The notes below the pieces were generated by a model. The model was not told where the DNA came from, made no database searches, and saw only the letters and a program-made list of their open reading frames with translations. From Isoetes taiwanensis (lineage: Eukaryota > Streptophyta > Lycopodiopsida > Isoetales > Isoetaceae), in the NCBI GenBank assembly GCA_021234155.1, contig JAJEKV010000002.1:3674586-3738585 (forward strand): a stretch of DNA of 64,000 nucleotides, given 5' to 3'. The position numbers and the translations under genes are program-made. Positions 19,776-32,367 of the stretch are shown piece by piece (position 1 is the stretch's first letter; each line of letters starts with the position of its first letter).

Positions 19776-22700
19776 TCTATACTTGAATATTGTGTTTGGA
19801 CTTCATTCCGAAATGCATAGATCCGCCTGTATCGCAATTGCGCCACTTCCCCGCTTACAATTGCGCTACCACCGCTTATAGAGCCTAATTCGTTGATTTT
19901 GCCCAACTTATAGTTATTTTGCCTGAATGTGTCGTTGTCGCTGCTGCAATATAGCCGCCATGGTTTCGTGTTTTTTCTTTTGCTCAAGATAAGAAATAAT
20001 ATTGGTCGCAGGTTTGTCTTACAATTTCGTTCACCGCCTTCTTACAGATCTTCCTCTCGAGTATTTCTTTTATCTCGTAATTTTGTTTTGGCTTTTCATA
20101 TTCAAAACGACCCTCTCGGTCCATTCTTCTTTCGCTTTTTTAGAACTTGCTTCCATGAGTGCAAACGTGCAAAGATGTCTCATTTTTTATGTAATCAAGA
20201 CTTGAAAATCGGGTTTATTCCTTTTTGCTTACTGTAAAAGATTTATTTTTTAAAATAACAGCCCCTAGCAAGATGGCAACATCTGATTCTAGGTTATAAA
20301 CATCTCAAGCTTATTATAAAATTTACACTTTTATCTTTTTAGGAAAAATGTATCACCTGTGGCATGTTCCATTGATCTCCACTGACGCTATTGCCCATGT
20401 TCTGCCATTATGTGGGCTCGGCTTTTATGGGGAGTCTTAAGCATGCCATTTATACTTGGCATGAGTTGTGAAGAGTCCGGCCATGCCATTTATGTTCAAT
20501 ATGACATGTAATTTAGTTGCTTAATCCCAAATTGTAGTATTATTTGCTCGATCTGGTATGATGTCATCTAATACAGGCAAGATCTTCACAAGTGTGGCTC
20601 TCCATGAATTGTTCTCAAAGAACTTGCCTAAACAATCATTGCTAGAGAGGTGAGATATGCTCCTCATTGCCTTCGCTTTCTCTCCGAAATGAAGAATTTA
20701 TGCAAAGAAGGCCTTCTCGCAAAGAAGGTCTTCTTCAACCGCCACCTCTTCTAAATTGTTGTACAACATACGTAAATTCACTATTTCACTTTGCATATTT
20801 GTTTATAGCCTTGGCTTTTGCATATTTGCAGATGTACCTTAAACTTTAACAAATAGTCGCTTTCATGATCTACACACTCTGTGATCTAACTCCATTTCCG
20901 TGAGCTTGCAAATACATCGTGTAAATCCCAAACATCTTTCTTTTTGACTCTATTATTTTTTCACTCTATAAATCATGACAAATACGCCTTCCATGACAGA
21001 ACGGCTATATAAAGGTAAGACACGATTTGCTTATCATCATCCATTTATTCATGTCTATAATCCATATAATTTGTGCAAAATATAGTTAGAATCGAGAAAA
21101 AAGTTTTCAATTGTATGTCGCTTATTATTTCTGGATACAAACGTATAAAACCAAAGATGTGAATTACAAGCTCTTTTACAAATTTCTTGGCTTGCAAAGA
21201 TGCCAGATGCAAATTTTCCATTTCGTGCACTGCTGCAAGCAAATATCTTGACAAAGGTGCAGTGTCAAATAGCTATTGCCAAAGTAGTAAGCCAGAAGAA
21301 AATCCAATATTATCTATGGTCCATCATTCTGAGCGTTGTAATAAAGTCTTCAGGTGCAGAAAGGGAAGCCAAACTTTCTTACACCCTGCAACACCCTTAA
21401 GTGAGATTTAGAGGTGTACAAAAAAGTCCATTTCCACATTCTGCTTATTGTACTGCTATACATAATTGCACAAAAAATAAGCATGTCATTATGAATTTTA
21501 TGTTGCTTCTAAGATCAGCCAATCAATATTTGTGTTATCCATTATGTATCTGTGCTCACCCACAGGCATGTGTTTTAACAGTTTACGAACATCCTTCCTG
21601 ATATGTGATTAAATGCATATGTTTGCACTATTTTGATGCAGCATATCTCTTTTGTTCTGTGAAATAACTCAAGACGTTATTGACTCATATATACGGCATG
21701 ACCATGACCAGTTTTGAAAAATGGCCACTGAAGGAATATAGTACTATATAGGATATTCACAGTGAGGTTTTGTATCGAGAAATCAGAGATTACTTTGGTT
21801 CTCGACATGAAGACAACAAGGAAAGCAAGCGTAAAGGGGTGTTGTGGTTTAAACACATTTCAGTTGTCCAGGAAAAGATGCACAAAGATAGAAGTTCCTA
21901 TCAACAGATTGGATCCCAGCAGTGCATAGGTATTTCAAATTTTCTTCTTTAAAAGACTTTGCAAATCCCAACTGCATGATATATATTTATATTCTTCTGT
22001 GACTTTATATGTCGCTTTTTCTAGCAAAGGTAAAGGATCTACTTGTTTAGAAGACCCAAATTCACAAATTCGTGAGACAATTTGTGATGCACAATCATTG
22101 AGAAGCAAGTGTTTTCTTTACTTCAGCTTTTTATATTCTCACCGTGTTTCCAAAGTGGATTGATCCAAATTGGTAATCTACTTACCTTTCTTTTTTCTCA
22201 AGATTTCGCTTAATAAAGCAATGCAAATCTTTATAAATCTCATAGCATATCTTCCAAGATCAAACATCTTGAGATATCACCAAAGACTATTATCAAAACC
22301 GCAAGTTTGAACAGCTACATGCATCTCTTTTTTGCCAAAGCATTTAGAACTATCCCGGCCAAGTCGAGACTATGATAAGATAGTGCCATTGTTGATGCCG
22401 ATGTTTTCAATGCGATATAGTCCAGATCTTTTTCGATTTGCTATTCCTGCGAGTGCTTCTACAACTCAGAAACCTATTTCATTCCCTTGCTATTCAATTC
22501 TTGCTTTTCAGTTACTTTGTAAATTGATGATCTGGTGATCTGTTGCAAGACAAGTTGTTTTTGATATTCTATTGGTCGGTTTTTGTATGTAGATTCATAT
22601 AAATAAGTCGTGGGCTAGAAATCTTAGTTAAATATTGGATTTCCACCCCTCCATTTTCCATGGATGGAAATGGCAGATTGTCTGCTCTAAATTTCCATAC

Positions 22701-24036
22701 CTTTGATTTAGCTTGAAGTTTAGACATATGTCACCTATGCACGCTAATTGCCAAACATATGCCAATTTGTGCAAGAAAATTGTCTCAGCATATAATGTCC
22801 ATGCATGTAAAAGGAATGTTATATGCAGCTGGCTTTTGCTACAGAATGTAAATGTTGATGATAGGTAATAGACATGATTTGGAATGTCTAATCATTTGTT
22901 AATGCATTCAAACTTCAAAGTCTGATTTATAATGTTTCTTTGACGTGATGCAGCTTTGAGAGCATGTCCCAACTGCCTTTGCAACCAATAAGCCTCCTTA
23001 TCTTTGCTCTCCTTTTTTATTTGCCTATCGAAGCGCAACATTAAATGCACTTCATTTAGGCAAAGTCATCCCTTTTTTGTTTTGAATCCACGTTAGACTG
23101 TTTTGCAACATTCTCAGCCATTCGTGGGAGTGAATGTTAAAGGCAGACACTATATTTGTATAATACTTGATTTGTGAGTAATTATCGTGAATGTCAAATA
23201 GAGGAAAGTACAAGATTCACATCTCTATACATTGTGTTGGCGGCTTTGTATGGTGCATTACGTAGCTGATGACCTATATCTATATATTGCCAGTAGTAGA
23301 ATGCTGGAAGCATTATATAATGCATTATGTAGCTGGCAACCACGTATTAAAATGGTGGTCCATTGAGTAAAACTTTAAAAAAGCTTTTAATTGCTGAAGA
23401 GGAGTCTTTATGTTGCGATGATGCGTAATTGCCATTTTTATTCATTGCAATGTTTTAATATATGCTCAGCATGATATTGTTTCCTCCAATCATAATGCAT
23501 AATCTAATTGCACTTATAACGCTTCATAGCTTTTTAGCTTTCATCCAATTAATCTTAAAAAGGAAAAAAAGAAACAATAAGATCCAATTTCATAATCAAG
23601 GGCGCAATTAATTTAGCATTTTTAAGTTTAAGAGTAAAGCTCAACATACATTGCAATCGTACGGATGCATAATTTGACAACCTTTATTAAGTACATTGCC
23701 GGGCAAGAGATTACTCTAAGATCTAACATTGTCGGGCAAGAGACTACTCTCAGATGTTCCTTTCACAAATGAAATGTATGCTCTCTATGGAACCAATTAT
23801 AATTTGCATATATGCATTTCATAACTTGCATTTCAAAAATATAATAACTTTAATTTAATACAATCAATCCTTTATCATCAAAATAGATCACTTACAATTT
23901 CAATTCATAAGAACTATTGCCATCACCATTAATCTCCAACTACAGTACTATTGCACAAACAAAGACAACGCAACTATAAAACCACCACCCCTGCAAATCA
24001 ATACTAAAGCCCGGCAACGCCGGGCACTATAACTAG
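19776..24036 (+). mobile_element. Non-autonomous Helitron (copy 1); 3' end firm, 5' end tentative
   Basis: The 3' end is clear: GCCCGGC-AAC-GCCGGGC hairpin at 24,009-24,025, then CTAG at 24,033-24,036 followed by T, with the same hairpin-to-end spacing as at 6699-6726. A TCTATACTTGAATATT start at 19,776 preceded by A is a plausible 5' TC terminus, but this is inference. The interior of about 4.2 kb shows no Rep/helicase motif and no recognisable gene. The bases just after the T read as reverse transcriptase, so the element sits inside a LINE. The second copy ends at 46,592. Confidence 0.6.
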
Positions 24037-24037
24037 T

Positions 24038-25227
24038 ATATCTTAAATTTGACTTTACTAAGTTCATGATAGCATGCATTGGGGTTTTTAGAGGTGTGTT
24101 TGGCTTCACGGTTTGGTATGCCATTCATAGGGGATGTAATGAAGCTTCATATCTCTACAAGATATACAATGCTTTTTCATGGAGAGCCTTCAGCTATATT
24201 TTCTAGTTGGTAGAGGAGATCGTCAAGGTTGCCCTTCGGCTCCATTCTTTTCCCAAGTGGCAGATGTGCTCCCACAGTTAATCTCTAGTGTCATTGAGGA
24301 TGATATTATTAGAGGTCTACCTATGGAGAATGTCTCTCAAGAAATATATAATCAGTATGTAGAGAGAACAACTTCCTATTCTTGATAGTAGATGATCTCC
24401 AAAATGCCAAGCTTCTAGTTGACACCTTCTCATTAGCATCTCGAGTTTTGGTAAATTGGTAAAGTCCCATCATGTGTTCTTGCTTATCATTGGAAGGTGT
24501 TGCCTCATGGCAAGGCAACCAAGCTTGGAATGTCATAATTAAGAGGTTGCAGATGCAAGAGGTTGAGATCATTGTGGATATCACTAGAAACTTTATTTGG
24601 GATGGAAATAAAGCAGGTGTTGTGGTTAAGATTGCATGGTCTAAGTGCATCAAACCTAAGTTCACTGGGAGTTTTAGCATGATAAATTTCCATTTGCAGA
24701 GTTCAAAATCCATCTGGAGCCTTTTTCTGGATAAGGATGTTCTCCTCGGTTGTGGCTGATTACACAGGCTTTCCGCCATTGTATCCCTTTTGGTAAAACC
24801 ACACTTAAACATGTTCGTCTTTACCCTAATGCCTCTCCCATCTTAAAAGGCTTGTTAGAATCTTGACACACAGTCAAACCGTTAATTCATATCAATCCAA
24901 GCACTTGTGCTCAGTTGAATGCACCTTGTTGGTAGATCCCCTTGTATATAATGCACCACTCTATATTTTTGTACATCCATTGACTCAACAACATTAAGAC
25001 CGTATTCTTCAACATGCTCAAAGCAACATTGTTAAGGCTTATCAGTGTTCTTCACTTGCCCCTCGTAAGAGGTGCTAATCTTTGAGGTGTACTTGGGTGC
25101 ATGCTCTTATGCATAGGTAGGTTGCTTCATTAAATTGGTGTTGATTATCCTGTACATCTTTGCATCTTTACTTGTACCTGCACTTCTTGTAAAATAAAGT
25201 CTGACACCCTTCAAGAAAAAAAAAACT
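24038..25227 (+). mobile_element. L1-like LINE, 3' part: reverse transcriptase to poly(A) (copy 1)
   Basis: Immediately after the Helitron the frames read FDFTKF then DSMHWGFLEVCLA (RT motif A; K-A-Y-D-S-V-x-W is usual), then GDRQGCPSAPFF (motif B region), and farther on ITRNFIWDGNKAGVVVKIAW and SKCIKPKF, typical of the C-terminal connection region of plant L1 ORF2. The catalytic YADD box is not clearly preserved. The sequence ends in a poly(A) run at 25,216-25,225, as expected for a LINE 3' end. Several frameshifts are present. The second copy is 46,593 to about 47,770. Confidence 0.75.
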
Positions 25228-26794
25228 GAAGGATTGGAAACTCCTTCATGTATGTTGATTTGCTATATTCTATTCCATTGTACAAGGACCTATTTGGAAC
25301 TACATCAACAACAATGAGCTTTAGGTGTGCATGAAGGACCACAAATAAAAAATCCAAAGGATTAGAAACATCTTCGTGTATGTTAAGGTCGGGTATCAAA
25401 ATGCAATAGCGATATGCCATATTTAATGTTGTCAACCCTATTTTGTCTGACGGACCAGGCCATATGATGGGCCAATATCGTATTTATATGCATATGTACA
25501 CATGCTTTTCATACATGTGTAGAGAGTATAAAAGCAAGAGCTTTGCTTCTTTTGAGGAGGACTTTGCAAGAGCTTTTGCAGAAAAGGAGTACTCGAGAGA
25601 CAAGAGCTTGGGAGATTGCATCCAAATTGCATCAAGATGAGAAGGCCAGAGCTTGCAAAGCAATGCATCAATCATCTTCTTAAGGTGAGGTTTGAATGGA
25701 TTCAACTGAGGTTTTAGATGTTTCCATGACAAGGTTTACATGTCTGTTAGCTGAGGACAAGCTTGAATTTGCATGTTTAGTGATTTGTTAGAGGTTGGAT
25801 ACGTGAAGCGATGAGCTTATCTTGGCTTTACAAGGGATTATCTATGTGATTGCTTTGATCTACTAGCTGGGTATGCAGGATAAGATTATGTGAAGAAAAT
25901 TGGAAGCTTAATTTGCAATCGCATGGCATGGCAAAGTATAAGGCAAATCCATGTAAAGCAAGTCTAGATCTTGTCAAATTTTGAAAAGTAAGGTCGTTTT
26001 GATAAGGTTAAAGGTTTCCATGTTTGTAAAGATCAAGGGCTGCTCAGACTGCTCTAATTCAAGAAAAATAGGTACGAGCCATTCAAAAAAGCATGGTAAG
26101 CGTCGAATTAAGGTAAGCAAAGGTCTTAGTATGCCAAGAAATTGAATGGGGCTAAATCAAGGATCGTTATGGGCTGAATGGGACCGAATCAAAGATCGTC
26201 ATAGGCCTTGAGAATGATTTAAGAGCTTCAGGCTGCCAAGAAACCAAGATTGAACAATGTAATATGTGTGAGTTCAGGTCGAAATTCCATAGCAAGGACT
26301 GATTGGATAAAGGCAAACAAAATCAGGAGGATTGCAAGAGGTCAGAGATTGCCCAAGATAGCAAAAAGATGGGAAAATCATGTGATCTCAAGTGGGTCAT
26401 GGAGAAAATACTCAGAAGGGGCTGGTTTTGGACCAGGAAGAGTTGATTTAATAAGAGGAAAAGAGCTCCCTTCGCAAAACCCAAGATCGAGGTTGCCATA
26501 AGCTCTTCTATGTTGCTATTATAGTTTTGTTGTTTTGACATGAAGTTTTTGTATTGCTTTGACATGTACTCTTTTTGTCTCTATGTGAACAAGTAACTAA
26601 TAAGGTGAAAGACCTCTCAAAGGATAAAGTTTAAGATCTAATGGAACGCACAACATAATGTCTATTGGAGAGTCGATTCGATTATCACAGTTTCGAGCAA
26701 AATAATCACAAATAGTAAGAACATGCATTGCTGTTAATGGTTGAATTTACTGAATTAAAAAATTATGAAATATAAGGTTAATAATTTCAAGGCT
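25228..26794. other. Unassigned DNA after the LINE poly(A) (copy 1)
   Basis: No recognisable gene. A short imperfect direct repeat (AAGGATT-GAAAC...CTTC-TGTATGTT) occurs at about 25,230-25,390. The frames at 25,443-25,640 and 26,250-26,501 are unremarkable. Confidence 0.3.
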
Positions 26795-27690
26795 AATAAA
26801 CATAAAAAATGATTGAGGGGTCCCGGGGGAAAATGAATACGGTGGGATAGACCATAGTCCTATGCCAATGATGTGTAAGAGGAAGATGTCAGTAGGATCA
26901 CAAAAAAAGGGCTAGGAAGATATCTTTCTTCTCAAGCACGTAAAGGTATCAGGGTTGTTGGTTAGAGGGCTCCTCAAAAAGGTTTTGTTCTTTTGTGGGG
27001 GTTCGAGTCCCTGTATCGACGGGATTGGCAACCATTGCAATCATAAGGTATTTGCTTATCAATACAGGCACCAATTATTTTAAGTATTCATACCGGTCGC
27101 AAGACCGCCATATGGGAGCCGGATGGGCTTAATCCAACTACCACATGGGGTGTTGGGCGACGAAAGTGCTAATAAGCATAAAAAATGATTGGGGGTCCGG
27201 GGAAATGAACACCTGGGATAGACCATGGTCCTATGCCAATGATGTATAAGAGGAGTAGGATCACAAAAAGGCTAGGAAGATGTCTTCCTTCAAGCACGAA
27301 GGTACCAGGGGGTATTGATTAGAGGACTCATTAAAAAGGTTTTGTTCTTTTGTGGGGTTCGAGTCCCTGTATCGACGGGATTGGCAACCATTGCAAATCA
27401 TAGGGTATTTGCCTACCAATATAGTGCGACCAATCATTTCTAAGTGTATTCACGCTTAGTTGCAATAATCGCCATATGGGAGTCGTAGGGATGGGCAACC
27501 GGACACCGCATGGGGTGTTGGGCGCGAATGAAAGCGAATAAGCATAAAATGATTGGGGGGCCCGGAGGAAATGAATACGCTGGAATAGACCATGGTCCTA
27601 TGCCAATGATGTATAAGAGGAGTAGGATCACAAAAAAAAAGCTAGGAAGATGTCTCCCTTGATCAAGCACATAAATGTATAGGGGTGTTT
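26795..27690 (+). repeat. Tandem array of tRNA-derived units of about 370 bp (copy 1)
   Basis: Units start at 26,795, 27,171 and 27,537 (the last partial), each beginning AATAA-CATAAAA-ATGATTG. Units 1 and 2 contain an A-box-like element (TGGTTAGAGGG at 26,959-26,969; TGATTAGAGGA at 27,316-27,326) and a perfect B box GGTTCGAGTCC (27,000-27,010; 27,356-27,366) at 30-31 nt spacing. This looks like a tRNA-derived SINE amplified in tandem. The array runs directly into the minisatellite that follows. Confidence 0.65.
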
Positions 27691-27963
27691 GGACATGCAT
27701 GCATAGTATCTTCTGTGAACTATTGGTTTGGTTTGGTTTGCGTATGCGTTGTTGGACATGCATGCATAAAATCTTCAGGCGAACCATTGGTTTGGTTTGG
27801 TCCATGTTGTTCTTGACATGCATACATAATATCTTCCGGAACCATTGGTTTGGTTTGGTGCATGTGTGTTCTTGGATATGCATGCATAGTATTTTTTGTG
27901 AACCATTGGTTTATTTTGGTGCATGCATGTTCTTGACATGCATGCATAGTATCTTCATATGAC
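27691..27963 (+). repeat. Minisatellite, unit about 61-62 bp (copy 1)
   Basis: Four to five units begin GGACATGCATGCATA and contain CCATTGGTTTGGTTTGGT. This copy has several small deletions relative to 50,236-50,515. Both strands stay open in several frames because the unit lacks stops, so the repetitive ORFs here are not genes. Confidence 0.85.
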
Positions 27964-28758
27964 CTCACGCCGTTCTTGGCCCCAACCCTCTTTGTGTGTG
28001 TGATATTCAAAGTTTTTTTTATCATGGATTTTTTGTCGCACGGCAATCATGTTAGTCCTTTGTATGCGCATTTATTAGGTATGGTTCCGTTTTCAATCCA
28101 TGCCTATATTGTTTGCATAGTATATTCAATCGATTTTCACAGTCCGCCTTATGGTGCATTCATTGTTTTTGCCAAGTCTATGGCTTACTTGAGCAAGGCA
28201 TTCCCTTACTATATGCTGAGCATATGAAACTCCAGGTCCTTGCATAATCTGTTGGCAGGACATGTAATTGTAATTCCACTCAATTCCATATACCATCGAA
28301 AATGGCATGCAAAAAGTTCTGGCTTTTGGTGCATTCAATTGGTTTTTTGCAAGTCTATGGCTTATTTGAGCAAGGTATTCCCTTACAATATGATGAATAT
28401 ATGAAACTTCAAACCCCTCATAATCTGGTTAAGGTGGCATGTAACTATAATTCCACTTTGAATTCCATATAAATCCATCGAAATAGCATGCAAATTTGTG
28501 TTGTTTTGCGAAAAAGTAACCAGATAGGGTCCAACAAACCTAAAGCCGAAAATAGACATCAGAAGATTTTTTATTGTAATGATTAATGTCCTTTTATTCT
28601 CAATATTTTTCCTTTGTCCCTTATTTTGCATCTTCAAGACTCAAATTACTAATGTTAATGTAAATTGTCTCGGCAAAATGACTACTGACATAATGATACA
28701 ATGATGCTTCAAAAACTCAGCTGCAGGAGGTACTCAAAATCAGAAGGCCCTTTGCAAG

Positions 28759-28935
28759 CACATTCCCACACATTCCCCACACACATTCCCCACACACATT
28801 CCCCCACACACATTCCCCACACATTCCCATACACACTACCCACACAATAATTTCCCACATTTCCCCCCACACATATTTCCTAATACATTCCCCATACATA
28901 TTCTCCACACACATTTCCCCACATATTTCATACAT
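28759..28935 (+). repeat. CACATTCCC simple-sequence array (copy 1)
   Basis: An irregular array of CACA and ATTCCCC blocks of 11-15 bp period, decaying toward its right end into ATATTTC-type variants. The counterpart is at 51,313-51,478. Confidence 0.85.
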
Positions 28936-29039
28936 ATTTCTCGACAAATACAACACATTAAAACCATTGAAATGGCCATTAACAAACTAAACCATGAATT
29001 AAAACCCCCAAACCCCCAATTGTTTTTTTCTTGATATTT

Positions 29040-30420
29040 AAGGTCATCAATGTCACCTCCTCTCGGCCTACTCACTGCACACATCTATCTCTCATCAAGT
29101 TTTCCATGCCCACGCGACATCATTTCACAACCTTTCTTTGCCTCCTCCTTCCGGATATTATCCCTCCACCATCCATATGGGCCTTGTATGAATTTGCGAA
29201 CGCTATTGGATGCTCGTGCTCCACTTCGCAAATCGCCCACCCAAAACCAAGCTTTGGAGGATAGCCTCGTACTAAACATAGTGCCTTGTTGGAGACACGA
29301 GCTACATTCTTAAAAGACACACATCGCTCAAAGAACAAAGACGCCTAACCTGTGCCACCATCACCGAAGCTCGCCACAATGAATGTCAAGAACAAACTTT
29401 GTTGACACACAAGTCTCTACATCGGCTTGCGTAATGAATACACCCATCAACAAAGATGCCACCATGCAGTGAAATATGTATTACTATTTTGAAGGACAAT
29501 TAGCAATAGCAAACTCGTGTCACGTAATGTAAGCACATACCAAGAATACGCAAAACATAAGATAGTGGATGATGTCGAGATTGCTAGTCTTCAGCTACAA
29601 ATCTCCACTCGTCCTTCGCCTTCATAGGCCACGATCCTCACCACAAGATCAAGGAACAACTCCGCTCCTTAGTGAGTAAGACACCGTAATCCATGATCCG
29701 GAACATCGCTTGAAACAGTATTCAAATACTGCCGATGACGCCATCAACAACATGATACTTACATCGCCTCTAGCTGTCCACATACCTAGTGATTTTCCAA
29801 AACCCACGAGCTATTTGGCTTCCATGCTCACCCCCTGCAGACATCGAAATATCCGGGTAAGAAGGAGAAATCTTGATCATAAATGCAAATTGGACCTATA
29901 TTCCTAATGAACGAGGTTGGCAAACCCCAACCAATGTCGCCCGGGACTCATTCAATCGCGGCATTTTGTTATTGCAACCCCAACGCCAATGTTCCGATTT
30001 TGGCCTCCGACTTGCCTCGCCATTGAATGCCGTGTTCCAAAATTTAGGCTCACCGCGGCTTTTGAGAACATGGCCAGCCAAGCTTTCTGATGCGCGCACC
30101 GCTCATTGAGGTAAACACCAGGGATGCCTTGACAAATCGACAGATCTCATCTAGAAGTACCACTCGTAGGCTCGCCCTCATAGTCCTCGTGAAGATTTTG
30201 ATAAAGTGCCGATTTTCCACCTCCAGAAATTGTGCCTCGCCTCTTCTCCGAAAGTGTTCTTGGTGGAGTAGTCCGCGTGCACAAGGCACCGGACTATTTC
30301 GAAAGCACAACACGCACCAAAGGCAAGGGTTAAGGCCAAGCATCATGCAACAAACCCACCGCCAAAACCCATGCGTAAACTCACGCCCCCATCAAAGAAG
30401 ACGACCGCATTAAGATACAA
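29040..30420 (+). pseudogene. Degenerate coding relic, unknown protein (copy 1, error-rich)
   Basis: This corresponds to 51,590-52,900, where the reading is better. Fragments such as AVHIPSDFPKPTSYLA are shared, but the frames are more broken here and many CAG/CTG sites are altered. See the second copy for description. Confidence 0.4.
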
Positions 30421-31139
30421 ATGACCACCTCCTGGATCGTGGCCTTAATTTAGCGGATTCCGTGCACTAATAACGCATCGCAAAGATTCCCTCAAATCAA
30501 GCATATGATCCAGAGTTGGTAATCGAGATCACAAGGCCTCTCGCCATATGTCTATTCTCGGGGCCAAGGCTATTGTACTATATATATGAATAGAGTTATA
30601 TCTCAAATTTTATATGAGACTTAGCATCGCCTTGTTTCCAAGTTTTGTGTCTAAGCTGCCTCAAAGGTACTTTTTTCTCTGATATTCAAAGGATTCTTGT
30701 CTTGGCAATACGCTTTGCTTTTGCTTTTGTATTTTTTTCTTTCGCCTTATTTTCTTTTGCAAAATCCCAAGATGACACTCTATACTAAGGACGCTGCTTT
30801 GATTCAAGGGTCCTCACAGAGGGTCAGTCTCCTAACCCAAAACCCTAAACAAATTGAGATATTTATGAAGTCTTTAGCAAGACCTTGTTATTGTCTTATA
30901 AAATGTAACATGTGGATCTTAGGGCATAAAATATTGTCAATGTAAAAAGCATCATATTACATCTTTGAGAGTTGAGCTCATATGTATTATTGGATATGGT
31001 TTGGGTCAAAGATTCACCTTTACCTTGAGTTTGGCTTAAGAATGCTTTTGCATTGCATTATTCAACTCCATGCACACGTAACTTGTTATTAGTGTCCATG
31101 CAAGCCTTGATGGGATCTTTGAGTTACCCTGAGGGCTAA

Positions 31140-31990
31140 CCTCGTAGGCCTATTACATGTATGGCTTTCTATGCTCTAAGATGCCATGTTGGTTTCTATT
31201 CTTAATCTTCCTTTCCTCGATCTCTTGATGCCAAAGTTTCTTATCAATATTGCAATGGTTTCTTCCTCAACTTGTTCTATTTGCAAATTTTCGGTTAAAA
31301 GAGATTGCCCCGAATGGTCCCTTCTTCCTATGTGCCTCCTATCTCTATTGCTGCCAGATCGCCGTGAATTTTATTTGGGGTGGAAATGAAGTAGGAGATG
31401 TGGTCAAGGTAGCTTGGGCTAAGTGCATTAAGCCTAAGGCAACTTGTCTTGGAATGTTGGATTTTAGCTTCCAAAGTAAGGATGATATCGGTTTATTTGG
31501 AGGATTCTCATTAGTAAGATGATTCTCCCGCTTGAGGTTGTTGATGTAGTCAATTCATCAATCCTTTCCTTCCTTCAAATTTTGCTTTATCATATGCATC
31601 TATATCTTAATCCTTCTCCCTTCTAAAGGGGTTTTTGTCGCTTAGCAATCATAGGTCTCTTTTTCATATCAATCCCGGTATGCATTCGTCTACCCATGTT
31701 GGTGGATTCTTTTGCAGACACACTTTGAGAATGTCCTCTAAGTCTTATTCATCCAAAGACACAACGCCGATGGATAACAACCGGCATAAGCACAAATGCA
31801 AATTTTGGTACTAATCGGGTCATCTCACGTCATGGGAAGCATTTAGAATAAAATTTTTGTTGTAATGATGGGATAGCTTAATTTGGACTAATATTGTCGT
31901 GATTGTTGCCACGTGATTCCTACTACAAATTGAAGCAGCCTACACCTGGGGTTGCCATCATATTCAATGTGATGTTGTCTAGTACAAATA
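31140..31990 (+). mobile_element. Second L1-like LINE ORF2 C-terminus (copy 1, error-rich)
   Basis: The frame 31,250-31,522 reads NFIWGGNEVGDVVKVAWAKC and IKPKATCLGMLDFSFQSK, the same ORF2 region and family as the LINE at 24.6 kb. The better-preserved counterpart is 53,700-54,571. Here the downstream frame (RRWIT...) is interrupted. Confidence 0.6.
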
Positions 31991-32332
31991 CTCTTTAGTC
32001 CGCATGGTCTTGGCTAGCTCCTCTAATACATGATCATAAGGTCATCCTCCTGGTTTGAACTGGGGTTAGTATTGCTTCTTTTGACCTCCTACTCAATAAT
32101 CTTGACCATTATCACAATCTTAACGGGTTCCGCCACATCACTATCAAAGTAAGAAGCATATACAGATCCAAATAGAACTTCAAAACCATTAACTTTATGA
32201 AGCGTAAGGACTTACATCACTAGACCCCAAACCATGATTCCACATGAAAGCAAGTTCATGGCTTTTAAATATGAAAGAAGCATGCACCATAATCTATGCA
32301 TAAAGAAAATATCATGTTCGATTATCTTCTTA

Positions 32333-32367
32333 TCGACATCTGTTATGGTGTCCCACGCTGCTCGCCT
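32333..32367 (-). mobile_element. Helitron 3' terminus, corrupted (copy 1)
   Basis: The position equals 54,929-54,956. Here the hairpin and CTAG are altered (ATCTGTTATGGTGTCCCACG...), so the palindrome is lost. It is annotated because of the intact counterpart. Confidence 0.45.

Noticed and set aside
26959-27010. Possible functional tRNA gene (A and B boxes at 30 nt)
   Set aside because: No acceptor, D or anticodon stems can be paired into a tRNA. It is better read as tRNA-derived repeat.
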